DNA of 29,457 nt, taken from contig JAZSMS010000135.1 in assembly GCA_045536015.1 (NCBI GenBank), positions 1-29,457 of the forward strand. The letters are read 5' to 3'. Below the pieces are notes generated by a model, which saw only the letters and a list, made by a program, of their open reading frames with translations, was not told where the DNA came from and searched no databases. Of the stretch, positions 14,274-22,600 are shown in pieces (the stretch's first letter is position 1; each line of letters opens with the position of its first letter). The stretch comes from JAZSMS01 sp045536015 (GTDB lineage Bacteria; Bacillota; Clostridia; Christensenellales; QALW01). A program made the translations under genes and the position numbers.

Positions 14274-15089
14274 TTGAAGCTTATTGCAACAGATATGGAC
14301 GGCACGCTTTTACACTCTGACGGCAATATAAGTCCATTTACGCTTGACGCACTGCGCCTGGCAAATGCTAACGGTGCAAGCGTAGTTATTGCAACGGGAA
14401 GAATGTTTGCAGGAATTTCGCACCTTTTGCGATATATGCCCTTTTGCCGTTACTGCATAACCACCAACGGTGCCGAAATTTATGACCGCACAACCAACAA
14501 GGTTATCTATTCGCGCCCTATCGAGCGTGAAACTGCTCTTTTTATTGCCGATTATGCAAAAAAGCACAATATCCATATGCACGCCTATGCCGATAATGTG
14601 CTTTACACAACGATGATTGATGAAATATCAATTTTATACAAAAAGGCAACTACCTTGATGGGTACCCTTATAGAAGAAGACTTTGCCGAGTTTTATTCAA
14701 AGCATTCCGTTGCAAAGCTTGTGCTTATTGATTCGCCCGAAAATTGTGATAAATTCTTTTCTGAAATTAAAAACGCTTTGGGCGAAAAGGCTTCAATAGT
14801 CCAATCAAATGCAAGCTTTGTCGAAATAACCTCAGCCCTTGCTACAAAAGGACAAGCCCTTGAATTTTTAATAAAATATTTAGGTCTTTTGCCCCAGCAG
14901 GCAATAGCCTTTGGTGATAGTGGCAATGATATACCAATGCTTTTAGGTCCTTGGCACACGTGCGCAGTAGAAAACGCGTGGGATGAAGTTAAGCAGGTTG
15001 CCGATAAAATAATAGAATCAAACAACGATGACGGCGTTGCAAAAGAGATATACAGAATTTTTAAGGAGGATAAAAAATGCAGCTTTTAA
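14274..15089 (+). CDS. Cof-type HAD-IIB family phosphatase
   Basis: This is a 271-residue haloacid dehalogenase phosphatase with a C2B cap. Motif I is DMDGTLL (D7 nucleophile, D9 acid/base) and motif II is VIATGRMF. Motif III includes the lysine in ATKGQALEFLIKYLGL, and motif IV is FGDSGNDIPML. Cof-type enzymes dephosphorylate sugar phosphates, pyridoxal phosphate or similar small molecules; the substrate cannot be inferred. Start TTG 14274 has AGGAGG at 14263-14268. Its last 13 bp overlap the start of hprK, so translation is coupled. Being inside an operon with hprK and a glucokinase makes a sugar phosphate substrate plausible, but this is only an inference. Confidence 0.92.
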   Translation: MKLIATDMDGTLLHSDGNISPFTLDALRLANANGASVVIATGRMFAGISHLLRYMPFCRYCITTNGAEIYDRTTNKVIYSRPIERETALFIADYAKKHNIHMHAYADNVLYTTMIDEISILYKKATTLMGTLIEEDFAEFYSKHSVAKLVLIDSPENCDKFFSEIKNALGEKASIVQSNASFVEITSALATKGQALEFLIKYLGLLPQQAIAFGDSGNDIPMLLGPWHTCAVENAWDEVKQVADKIIESNNDDGVAKEIYRIFKEDKKCSF

Positions 15090-15970
15090 TAGACAAGCTT
15101 GCCCGCGATCTTAATCTTGAAATTCTTTCCAACAAAGAAATTATTGACGTTAACAGTATTGACGTTAACCGCCCGGGACTCTTTTTATCGGGCTTTCATT
15201 CACGTTTTGACCCAACGCGCGTGCAGGTTATAGGCACTGCCGAGCAATGCTATCTTGCTTCGCTTCCGCTTGATGCTTGCGAAAAGGCAATCGATGCGCT
15301 TTTAGAAAAGCCTTTTCCGTTTATGGTAATAAGCGAAAACGTTGCGCCTATGCCTATTTTAACAAGAAAGGCAAACGAAAAAGGCATAGCTCTTTTAAAA
15401 TCAAAACACGAGCCAGCCACAAAGCTAATCGCCTCGCTTTCTTCTTATTTAAGCGTGCTTTTGGCTCCTATGGAAACCGTTCACGCAGTTTTGCTTGATA
15501 TTTACGGCCTTGGCGTTTTGTTAACAGGCGATTCAGGTATTGGTAAAAGCGAAACGGCTCTTGAGCTAGTTAAACGCGGTCACCGTCTTGTTGCCGACGA
15601 TGCGGTTGTTATAAAAAAGGTTTCGGCAAACCGCCTTATTGGCGAAGCACCCGAAAAAATCAAGCATCTTATGGAAATCAGGGGTGTAGGAATTATAAAC
15701 GTTCAGCAAATGTACGGAATAAGCGCAGTTATTGATTCTAAAAGTATCGACCTTGTTGTGCATCTGGAATTCCGTGACAAAAATAAAGACTACGACCGTT
15801 TAGGTTTGAATCAGGACAGAGAAACACTTCTTGGCGTTTCGGTTCCCCTGCTTACTATCCCCGTTCAACCGGGCAGAAATCTTGCAATCATTATGGAAAC
15901 CGCCGCAAGAAGCACCCGTTTAAAGCAGGCAGGCTACGATCCGCTTGCCGAGCTTATGATTAAACAGTAA
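15077..15970 (+). CDS. hprK: HPr kinase/phosphorylase
   Basis: HprK phosphorylates Ser46 of HPr (and reverses it) and so drives carbon catabolite control through CcpA in Gram-positive bacteria. The 297-residue protein has the N-terminal domain (DVNSIDVNRPGLFLSGF) and the catalytic domain. That domain has H136 in ETVHAVLLDIYGLGVLLTG, Walker A GDSGIGKS at 151-158, the paired aspartates of LVADDAV (174-175), and the signature EIRGVGIINV at 200-209. The C terminus AARSTRLKQAGYDPLAEL is typical. AAGGAGG lies 8 bp before ATG 15077. It is followed 11 bp later by a ROK glucokinase. Confidence 0.97.
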   Translation: MQLLIDKLARDLNLEILSNKEIIDVNSIDVNRPGLFLSGFHSRFDPTRVQVIGTAEQCYLASLPLDACEKAIDALLEKPFPFMVISENVAPMPILTRKANEKGIALLKSKHEPATKLIASLSSYLSVLLAPMETVHAVLLDIYGLGVLLTGDSGIGKSETALELVKRGHRLVADDAVVIKKVSANRLIGEAPEKIKHLMEIRGVGIINVQQMYGISAVIDSKSIDLVVHLEFRDKNKDYDRLGLNQDRETLLGVSVPLLTIPVQPGRNLAIIMETAARSTRLKQAGYDPLAELMIKQ

Positions 15971-15981
15971 GGAGAAAATTT

Positions 15982-16911
15982 ATGTACATTATAGCCATTG
16001 ATTTAGGCGGAACAAATATTGCCGCCGCAGTTTTAGACGAAAATTTTAATATTTTACTTAAAGATTCTACCCCCACGCTTTTAGAAAGGCCATACGAAGA
16101 AATTGCCGACGATATGGGTAATCTTATCTTAAAGCTTATCAAAAAAATGGGTATTTCTACAGACGAGGTTTTGCGTATTGGTATAGGCGCGCCCGGTGTT
16201 CCAAATAATAAAACGGGACTTATCTCGGATAATGCAAACTTCCACTGGCAAAACTTTCCGCTTAGAGAGCATTTGCAAAAGTTTATAGACAAGCCTGTCT
16301 TTATGGCAAACGACGCTAACGCCGCGGCACTTGCCGAGTTTACGCTTGGCTCGGGCAAGGGTAGCACAAACTTTTTAATGCTTACGCTTGGCACGGGTGT
16401 TGGCGGCGGAATTGTTATTGACAAAAAGCTTTATACCGGCGCACGCTTTATTGGAGCTGAAATAGGTCATTTCCCTTTAAAAGCAGGCGGACGCAAATGC
16501 GGTTGCGGAAGCGAAGGCTGTATTGAGCAATATTGCTCGGCAACTGCACTTGTAAAGCACACGGCAGAATTGCTTGGCGAGCACCCCACCTCTAGCCTTG
16601 CAAAGCTTGATAAAATAACTGCAAAAGCAGTTTGCGATGCTGCAAAAGCAGGTGACGAGCTTGGCAAAAAGGTCTTTGACGAATACGTTTCAGATCTTGC
16701 ATACACAATCGCAGGTCTTGTAAACATCTTTGACCCCGACGTTATTGCCCTTGGTGGCGGCGTTGCAGGTGCAGGTGAATTTTTGCTTGAGCCCGTACGC
16801 AAAGCATTTATCAAAAAAACTATTCATTCGCCCTACGTGCAAACAAAAATAACCTGCGCACAAATGGGCAACGATGCGGGCATAATAGGCGCCGCGCTTC
16901 TAGATAAATGA
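15982..16911 (+). CDS. ROK family glucokinase
   Basis: This is a 309-residue ATP-dependent sugar kinase of the ROK family, most likely making glucose 6-phosphate for glycolysis. It has the ATP phosphate motif DLGGTN at 7-12 and the catalytic aspartate in MANDANAAALAE (D111). GTGVGGGIV follows, and the ROK zinc signature GHFPLKAGGRKCGCGSEGCIEQ has H163, C173, C175 and C180. No helix-turn-helix is present, so it is a kinase and not a ROK repressor. Substrate specificity (glucose against N-acetylmannosamine or fructose) is inferred from the EIGH form. AAGGAG precedes ATG 15982. The maf start overlaps the stop codon. Confidence 0.92.
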   Translation: MYIIAIDLGGTNIAAAVLDENFNILLKDSTPTLLERPYEEIADDMGNLILKLIKKMGISTDEVLRIGIGAPGVPNNKTGLISDNANFHWQNFPLREHLQKFIDKPVFMANDANAAALAEFTLGSGKGSTNFLMLTLGTGVGGGIVIDKKLYTGARFIGAEIGHFPLKAGGRKCGCGSEGCIEQYCSATALVKHTAELLGEHPTSSLAKLDKITAKAVCDAAKAGDELGKKVFDEYVSDLAYTIAGLVNIFDPDVIALGGGVAGAGEFLLEPVRKAFIKKTIHSPYVQTKITCAQMGNDAGIIGAALLDK

Positions 16912-17465
16912 AAATAATATTAGCATCTGCCTCGCCCCGAAGACGCGAAATTTGCGAGCTTATCGGCATAGATTTTGAGGTTATTCCCTCTAAAAACGAA
17001 GAAGCCGTAGATTTATCGCTTCCGCCCGAGCAGGCAATAGAAAAAATAGCCTATGCAAAGGGTCTTGAGGTTTTTTTAGAGCATAATGACCAAATAGTGC
17101 TTTCGTCAGATACCGCAGTTTATTTAGGTGGCGAATTTTTTGAAAAGCCAAAAGACAAAGACGATGCAAGACAAATGCTTAAAAAACTTTCGGGCAAAAC
17201 ACACAAGGTAATAACTGCCGTAAGTATATTTTCACCCAAAAAGCAACTTACCTTTTCAGACGTAGCGCTTGTTACTTTTGACAGGATAACCGATAGCGAA
17301 ATTGAAGACTATCTTGCCGAAAATGAGTGGTGTGATAAAGCAGGAGCATACGGTATTCAAGGCAAAGCCGCACGTTTTATAAAAAATTTAAACGGCGATT
17401 TTTATACCGTTATGGGACTGCCTTGTTCAAAAACCTATCAGGTGCTTAAAAATTTTGATAAATAA
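16908..17465 (+). CDS. maf: Maf family nucleoside triphosphate pyrophosphatase
   Basis: Maf hydrolyses nucleoside triphosphates (dTTP/UTP type, or modified nucleotides) to monophosphates and guards nucleotide pools; it is also tied to septum control. This is a full-length protein of 185 residues. SASPRR at 7-12 is the signature, VLSSDTAVYLGGEFFEKPKDKDDA contains the catalytic aspartate and the KPKD motif, and SGKTHKVITAV and DKAGAYGIQGKAARFI are characteristic. The ATG overlaps the glucokinase stop by 4 bp (ATGA) and has no strong ribosome binding site of its own, so it relies on coupling. It is last in the operon and a terminator follows at once. Confidence 0.96.
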   Translation: MKIILASASPRRREICELIGIDFEVIPSKNEEAVDLSLPPEQAIEKIAYAKGLEVFLEHNDQIVLSSDTAVYLGGEFFEKPKDKDDARQMLKKLSGKTHKVITAVSIFSPKKQLTFSDVALVTFDRITDSEIEDYLAENEWCDKAGAYGIQGKAARFIKNLNGDFYTVMGLPCSKTYQVLKNFDK

Positions 17466-17489
17466 AAACCCGATTTTAATCGGGTTTTT
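17464..17489. terminator. bidirectional terminator after maf
   Basis: A perfect stem (17464-17475 with 17478-17489) of AAAAACCCGATT form is flanked by A and T runs. It serves maf and the convergent SGNH hydrolase gene. Confidence 0.9.
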
Positions 17490-18140
17490 TTATATCGCTT
17501 GTTTTATTGTTTGTTCTATAAGTTTATGCCCTTCTACGCTTGGGTGTATTCCATCTTGGCACATAAGCTGTTTAAAGTTATGACTTAATAAAAACGGTGT
17601 GCGTAAGTCAATCACTTCGCAATCAAGACTTTTTGCCGCTAAAAGTGCCGCGCTGTTATATGTTTCCTGCCAACGCGAAAGCATACTTTTATCGCCAAGC
17701 CACGAAAGAATATTCTCCTCGCACCTGTCTTTGCAAATCCACGCAAAATATTTTTCGGCATCAAGCGGAACAAGTGTTGCAGCAAAAACGCGTTTTGCAC
17801 TTTTTTGTGCGGTTTTAATCATATTGGAATATTTATCATAAAATTCCTCGATAGAAACGTTGGGTAAATGCTCATTTTGGGGATACAGCGAAACCTCGTC
17901 CCAATTAAAATTGCAGTCGTTTCCGCCATATTCGATAATTACCGTATTATTGCACTCAACCTGCGAACGCGCAAACATTTCAAGCCCCTTTTTAACCGTT
18001 GCACCCATAACCGATTTATTTGCCATTTCCTGGCTAGCGCCAACCGGGTTAAAATCTTTATTTATGCAATATTTATAATTTTCGTCAAGCGTTATTCCTT
18101 TCATAATGGAATCGCCAAACAACCATATCTTTGATTTCAT
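17490..18140 (-). CDS. SGNH/GDSL family hydrolase
   Basis: This is a 216-residue intracellular esterase-type protein without a signal peptide. Block I is GDSIM at 9-13 (S11 nucleophile) and block III is YGGND at 71-75 (oxyanion). Block V is DGIHPSVEGH near the C terminus, with D196 and H199 completing the triad. Family members cleave acyl or acetyl esters, often on sugars or lipids; the substrate is unknown. The frame extends upstream to 18182, but GGGAG lies 8 bp before ATG 18140, which starts right at the conserved first strand. It is single-gene, with its own promoter. Confidence 0.9.
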   Translation of the reverse strand: MKSKIWLFGDSIMKGITLDENYKYCINKDFNPVGASQEMANKSVMGATVKKGLEMFARSQVECNNTVIIEYGGNDCNFNWDEVSLYPQNEHLPNVSIEEFYDKYSNMIKTAQKSAKRVFAATLVPLDAEKYFAWICKDRCEENILSWLGDKSMLSRWQETYNSAALLAAKSLDCEVIDLRTPFLLSHNFKQLMCQDGIHPSVEGHKLIEQTIKQAI

Positions 18141-18161
18141 TTTTTTACTCCCTCGTGTTTT

Positions 18162-18190
18162 ATAATATGATTTTACCCACAAAAGCGCAA
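18162..18190 (-). promoter_or_regulatory. promoter of the SGNH hydrolase gene
   Basis: On the minus strand TTGCGC at 18190-18185 and TATTAT at 18167-18162 are separated by 17 bp, just before the GGGAG site. Confidence 0.5.
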
Positions 18191-18271
18191 AAAATAAACC
18201 TACCGTTTTATTTTTTTGATAAACCGTTTATTTTTAGTTAGTAGAATAACAAGCACACCTCTCTACCAATA

Positions 18272-18308
18272 AAAAAAGCAGTTCTACTGACAGTAGAACT
18301 GCTTTTTT
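18272..18308 (-). terminator. terminator of yhbY
   Basis: A strong hairpin pairs AAAAAAGCAGTTCTACTG with CAGTAGAACTGCTTTTTT. On the minus strand it ends in a T-run directly after the yhbY stop, which overlaps the stem. Confidence 0.85.
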
Positions 18309-18603
18309 ACTTTAAAAATTCATCGTATTTTGCCTTTTCTTTGTTGCGTCGATACAAGACAAATCGCGTACCTATTACCTGAACACTTTCGGCATTAGTA
18401 CGTTCGGCCAAGCCAAAAGCAGCTTCACGCGCAGAAAGCGGTGAATTATTAAGCACGCGCATTTTTATAAGCTCGCGCGCAGTAAGTGCATCGTCAACCT
18501 GTTTTAAAAGAGCGTAATTTATTCCGTCCTTACCTACCTGCAAAATAGTATCCAATTTATTAGCCTGCGTGCGAAGTGCCGCACGTTGTTTGCTTGTTAA
18601 CAT
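18307..18603 (-). CDS. yhbY: YhbY family (CRM domain) ribosome-associated RNA-binding protein
   Basis: This is a 98-residue protein covering one CRM domain: LTSKQRAALRTQANKLDTILQVGKDGI with the GKDG (GxxG) loop, ALLKQVDDALTARELIKMRVLNN, and SVQVIGTRFVLYRRN. YhbY-type proteins associate with pre-50S ribosomal particles and help assembly. AGGGATG before ATG 18603 is a moderate ribosome binding site. In many Firmicutes it is linked to yqeH or nadD; here it stands alone between an SGNH hydrolase and tRNA genes. Confidence 0.93.
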   Translation of the reverse strand: MLTSKQRAALRTQANKLDTILQVGKDGINYALLKQVDDALTARELIKMRVLNNSPLSAREAAFGLAERTNAESVQVIGTRFVLYRRNKEKAKYDEFLK

Positions 18604-18626
18604 TTTTCATCCCTACCTTTTACATT

Positions 18627-18655
18627 ATTTTACTATTTTTACCCCTTTTGGTCAA
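18627..18655 (-). promoter_or_regulatory. sigma-A promoter of yhbY
   Basis: On the minus strand TTGACC at 18655-18650 and TAAAAT at 18632-18627 are separated by 17 bp. Confidence 0.7.
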
Positions 18656-18683
18656 ACAAATTTACATTAAAATTAAATTTTAG

Positions 18684-18711
18684 TGGACAAATGAAAAAAA
18701 TTTGTTATAAT
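18684..18711 (+). promoter_or_regulatory. sigma-A promoter of tRNA-Thr/tRNA-Leu
   Basis: TGGACA at 18684-18689 and TATAAT at 18706-18711 are separated by 16 bp. The tRNA begins 12 bp after the -10 box. Confidence 0.85.
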
Positions 18712-18722
18712 AGAATAGCAAT

Positions 18723-18798
18723 GCTACCTTGGCTCAGTCGGTAGAGCGGTTCACTCGTAATGAACAGGTCGCCGGTTCGATTCCGGCAGGTAGCTCCA
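18723..18798 (+). tRNA. tRNA-Thr (anticodon CGT)
   Basis: Acceptor strands GCTACCT/AGGTAGC pair fully, with discriminator T and encoded CCA. The anticodon stem GTTCA/TGAAC holds the loop CTCGTAA, giving anticodon CGT, which reads ACG. The T-arm is GCCGG-TTCGATT-CCGGC. Confidence 0.96.
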
Positions 18799-18806
18799 AA
18801 AAACAC

Positions 18807-18893
18807 GCCGGTGTGTTGGAACTGGCAGACGAGACGGACTCAAAATCCGTTGTCAGCGATGGCGTGTGGGTTCGAGTCCCACCACCGGCACCA
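18807..18893 (+). tRNA. tRNA-Leu (anticodon CAA)
   Basis: Acceptor strands GCCGGTG/CACCGGC pair fully, with discriminator A and encoded CCA. The anticodon stem ACGGA/TCCGT holds the loop CTCAAAA, giving CAA, which reads TTG. There is a long variable arm as expected for Leu. Its 3' end is copied at 19087-19104, and 12 bases of its T-arm recur inverted at 18943-18954. Confidence 0.96.
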
Positions 18894-18896
18894 TAA

Positions 18897-18930
18897 ATAA
18901 AAAGCAGGCAATGTGTCTGCTTTTTGTTTA
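18897..18930 (+). terminator. terminator after tRNA-Leu (CAA)
   Basis: AAAAAGCAGGC and GTCTGCTTTTT pair around AATGT, followed by a T-rich tail. It recurs unchanged within the 163-bp repeat (copy near 19108-19141). Confidence 0.85.
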
Positions 18931-18942
18931 TCTTTATAAAGA

Positions 18943-19104
18943 GTGGGACTCGAAGCCTGAGAGGGAACAAGGCGTTAAAAAAACGATTGATTATCGTTTT
19001 TAGCCTTGTTTTTGCGAATCGGGTACTGCGAGCATTGCATAGCAAGCGGAGCGGTCGATGAGCAAGTAGGACGCGTTAGCGGCTGTGTCCCACCACCGGC
19101 ACCA
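18943..19104 (+). repeat. tRNA-tail-associated module B1
   Basis: This 162-nt non-coding module is built like A2. It opens with GTGGGACTCGAA, the exact reverse complement of 12 bases of the tRNA-Leu(CAA) T-arm (18871-18882). CTGAGAGGG follows at 18957-18965, then a long hairpin (AACAAGGC...AAAACGAT with ATCGTTTT...GCCTTGTT), then TGCGAATCGGG followed by TACTG at 19013-19028. It ends with GTCCCACCACCGGCACCA, a copy of the tRNA-Leu 3' end with CCA. The opening GTGGGAC pairs with the closing GTCCCAC. Minus-strand open frames across it are antisense tRNA and repeat shadows. Confidence 0.7.
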
Positions 19105-19249
19105 TAAATAAAAAGCAGGCAATGTGTCTGCTTTTTGTTTATCTTTATAAAGAATGGGACTCGAAGCCTAAGAGGGAACAAGGCGTTAAAAAAACGATTG
19201 ATTATCGTTTTTAGCCTTGTTTTTGCGAATCGGGTACTGCGAGCATTGC
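19087..19249 (+). repeat. second copy of a 163-bp direct repeat (tRNA-Leu 3' end, terminator and module start)
   Basis: Bases 19087-19249 repeat 18876-19038 with two mismatches, offset 211 bp. The unit covers the tRNA-Leu 3' end, the terminator and the first two-thirds of the module up to the TGCGAATCGGG block. The second copy then runs into unrelated sequence (19250-19345) and has no closing tRNA tail. Between 18894 and 19389 there is no protein gene. Confidence 0.92.
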
Positions 19250-19351
19250 GATAGCAAATCGTCGCGAGGGCGCTTGCAACCGAGCAGATGAGCAGAGCGT
19301 GACTTTTTGCAAAAGAGGAGCCGCAGCGCATAAAGCATTGCGGTTTTTTGC

Positions 19352-19383
19352 AAAAAATACCGCAAGCTATATTTAGCTTGCGG
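19352..19383 (-). terminator. terminator of tRNA-Leu (CAG)
   Basis: On the minus strand CCGCAAGCTA pairs with TAGCTTGCGG just after the tRNA CCA, followed by TATTTTTT. Confidence 0.85.
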
Positions 19384-19389
19384 CGACGA

Positions 19390-19476
19390 TGGTGCACCTG
19401 ACAGGGATCGAACCTGCACGAAATTTCTCTCATACGGACCTGAACCGTACGCGTCTGCCAGTTCCGCCACAGGTGC
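19390..19476 (-). tRNA. tRNA-Leu (anticodon CAG)
   Basis: On the minus strand acceptor strands GCACCTG/CAGGTGC pair, with discriminator A and encoded CCA. The anticodon stem TACGG/CCGTA holds the loop TTCAGGT, giving CAG, which reads CTG. It has a long variable arm and the T-arm GCAGG-TTCGATC-CCTGT. It shows no downstream tail copy; its terminator follows directly. Confidence 0.95.
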
Positions 19477-19490
19477 ATCAAAACAATAAA

Positions 19491-19520
19491 ATTATATGGT
19501 CTAAAGAGCAATTTTGTCAA
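19491..19520 (-). promoter_or_regulatory. sigma-A promoter of tRNA-Leu (CAG)
   Basis: On the minus strand TTGACA at 19520-19515 and TATAAT at 19496-19491 are separated by 18 bp. It is back to back with the promoter of the penicillin-binding protein gene. Confidence 0.85.
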
Positions 19521-19538
19521 TCACTTTTTAAAATTTTC

Positions 19539-19567
19539 TTTACTTGCCGCGGTTTATAATGTATAAT
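19539..19567 (+). promoter_or_regulatory. promoter of the penicillin-binding protein gene
   Basis: TTTACT at 19539-19544 and TATAAT at 19562-19567 are separated by 17 bp. A second TATAAT at 19555-19560 has only a poor -35 box. Confidence 0.6.
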
Positions 19568-19611
19568 GATGATGAATATTTATTGATATTTATTAAAGGA
19601 GGATGTATTAA

Positions 19612-22600
19612 TTGAATAACGATAGAAAAAACAGACCGTCATCCTCTGACTTTGAGGTTACTCCCGTCAGAAAATCTACTCCGCAAAGAGAATATACAGT
19701 AGAAGAAATTTCGTCCCGCAGCAATCGTTCTGCGCAGCGAAGCGAGGCTTTAAAAAACGCGCGCAAAAATAACGATATTCCCGCTTTTGAGGTTTCTTCG
19801 GTACGCCAGGAAAGACCGCAAAGAAGCTATGATACTTCTTTGCGTCAAGCAACTACTCGCACAAGACAAACTGATACGTCTTTGCGTTCCGATCGAACTC
19901 AAGCTCGCCCGCGTCAAAACACGCAAAGCGAATTTGAAGTTTCGTCCTTTACACAAAGGCAAAGAACACAAATGCCCGAGCGCCAAAGCAGTTCTGCAAA
20001 AACCGTCTACGAAAGACAGGCAACCGAAGAAAAATCACCGTTTCTCCGCGAAGCTCGCGCGCAACGTACTCCATCTTCAACGCGCATCCGCCAAACAGAG
20101 CAGGTCCGCACGCGTCAAGCATCTGTGCAAAGTGAGCCAGCTTTTTCTGCACGAACAGAAAGAGCCCGCGCCACAGAAAATGCTCGTCAAGAGAGAGTTC
20201 GTGCTACAGAAAGTTCCCGCCAAGAGAGAGTTCGTTCTACCGAGCAAAAGCAACGCGCGCAAATTGAAGCGCGCAGGCGTGAGCTTGACAGTCAGCTTTC
20301 ACATTTTACCTACAAGGGAAAGCAACCGCGCAACTACGCTATTTCAGTTGCTATTACCACGTTTAAAATTTTGCTAATTGCCGTTTTAATAACGGGCATT
20401 AGCGGAATAGGCTTTGTTATAGGTATGGCAAAATCGTACCTTGAAAGCGTTCCAACCCTAGATTTTACCCTGGTTTCGGGACAAGAGCAGGCAACCGTTT
20501 TATACGACGTTAACGGAAATTCTCTTGGAAATTATTACGAGCTTGAAAACAGAGAGTGGGCTTCTTTGGACGAAATTCCAACCTCTCTTCAAAACGCAGT
20601 TATTGCTATTGAGGACGTGCGCTTCCGCAGACACATGGGCATTGACTTTAAGCGAATAATCGCTTCGCTTATTTCAAACATTTCAAGCGGTTCGCTTCAG
20701 GGCGGTTCAACGATAACACAGCAGTTGATTAAAAACACAATTCTTTCGTTTGAGCAAACATATAAGCGCAAAATTCAGGAGGCTTCCCTTGCACTTGAGC
20801 TTGAAAAGCAATACACTAAAAACGAAATTTTAGAGGCTTATTTAAACACCATATATATGGGTGGCTCGTGCTACGGTATGAAAACCGCCGCACAGGACTA
20901 CTTTGGAAAAAGCTTATCAGAGCTTACGCTTAAAGAATGTGCTTGCCTTGCGGGAATGATACAAAACCCGTCGCGATACAACCCGCGCAGCAATTTTTAT
21001 TCGCGCTCTAACCCCGACAGAACTATCAACCGCACAAACCTCGTTTTGTACGAAATGTACGAAAACGGCTTTATAACTAAAGAAGAATACGATATCGCAA
21101 AAGCCGATACTCTTAACGTTAACGAAAAAAGTCCGTATTCTTCATCGGCACAGCTTATCTACTTTACCGACTACGTGCTTGAAAGTGTAGTTGACGAGCT
21201 TATTGAAATTCGATCGCTTACCGATAGTTCCGAAACACGTTCCAGCTTGCGCAACGAAATACGCACAAGTGGCTACCGAATTTATTCTACCATTGATTCA
21301 TCAAAGCAAAAAACTGCAGAAAGCACGGTTTACGATTTTGCAAACTATCCGCGTATGCGCTATACTGCCGATTCCTACACCGTTGCAGGCAGAAACCCCG
21401 ACGGCTCGGTTATCCGCCTTACGCAGCCACAGACTGCAGTTGTTGTTACCGATTACCGTACGGGATATATCGTTGCGATGGTAGGCGGAAGACAAGCGCC
21501 TTCGGGCTCGCTTCAGTTTAACCGCGCGTACCAATCAACAATGCCCGTAGGCTCGTCTATTAAGCCCTTATCGGTTTACGGTCCCGCTATCGAAAACGGT
21601 TCGGGTGCAGGAACGGTTTACTACAACACGCAACACAAAATTGACGGTTGGAATTCCACCTTAGGCTACCCGATGAACAACAACCGCACGTATCCCGGTT
21701 GGATGACAATGCGCACGGCTATAACGGCATCGTATAACACTACCGCGGCTACTGCGCTTATGTATGACGTAGGTCTTGACCAAGCGGCAGAAACACTTGA
21801 AAAGCTTGGTGTTGACCCTGACCACATAAGCAAAACGGGTTCGGGTCTTGCACTTGGCTCTTCTGGAATTACCCCGGTAGAGATGGCTGGTGCGTTTTCG
21901 GCAATAGCAAATATGGGTCTTTATTTAGAGCCCATAGCCTTTACAAAGGTTACCGATTCTTCGGGCAACGTTATAATTGATATGCTTGACCGTCAAGAAA
22001 AAACACAGGTTTATTCCGAATCTACCGCGTGGCAGCTTATTGACCTTTTATACACCGTTGTTAACGAAGGTGCAAAGCGCGCGCTTGTTTCGGGACAGAC
22101 CGTTTACGGAAAAACGGGAACAAACTCCGATATGCGCGGCGTGTTCTTTGCAGGCTTTACGGGTTATTATACCGGCACCGTTTGGATAGGCTCCGATGCC
22201 TATAAGCCTCTTGTTTCTGACGCGCAGGGCGGAAAATATGCCGCACCGCTTTTCTCGGCTGTTATGACAAAGCTTCACGCAGGGCTTGCCGACAGGCCCG
22301 CAACCGACGTTACTGCCGAAGAGGTTGGCGTTATGCAGGTTAAATATTGCTCACAATCGGGCAAGCTTGCAACTGCCGCCTGCACAAAAACGCATACAGA
22401 GTTAGGCAACCCGTCAAACCTTACTCCGTGCGACGTTCACCTAACGGTTAAAATCTGCTCCGCTTCGGGCGGACTTGCAAAAAGCTCTTGCCCCGAAGAA
22501 AGCGTTACCGAGCAAGTTATAACCGCAGTACCCGAAGAGGGTGCGCTTAACTATATGTATAATAACTACAAATCTTACTTTATAAACCATATAGGAACGC

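Noticed and set aside
18734..19520. Minus-strand open frames containing GGGTRTHTPSLTTDFES
   Set aside because: They are antisense translations of tRNA-Leu and the 163-bp repeat. The near-identical ends of two of them simply reflect the DNA repeat.
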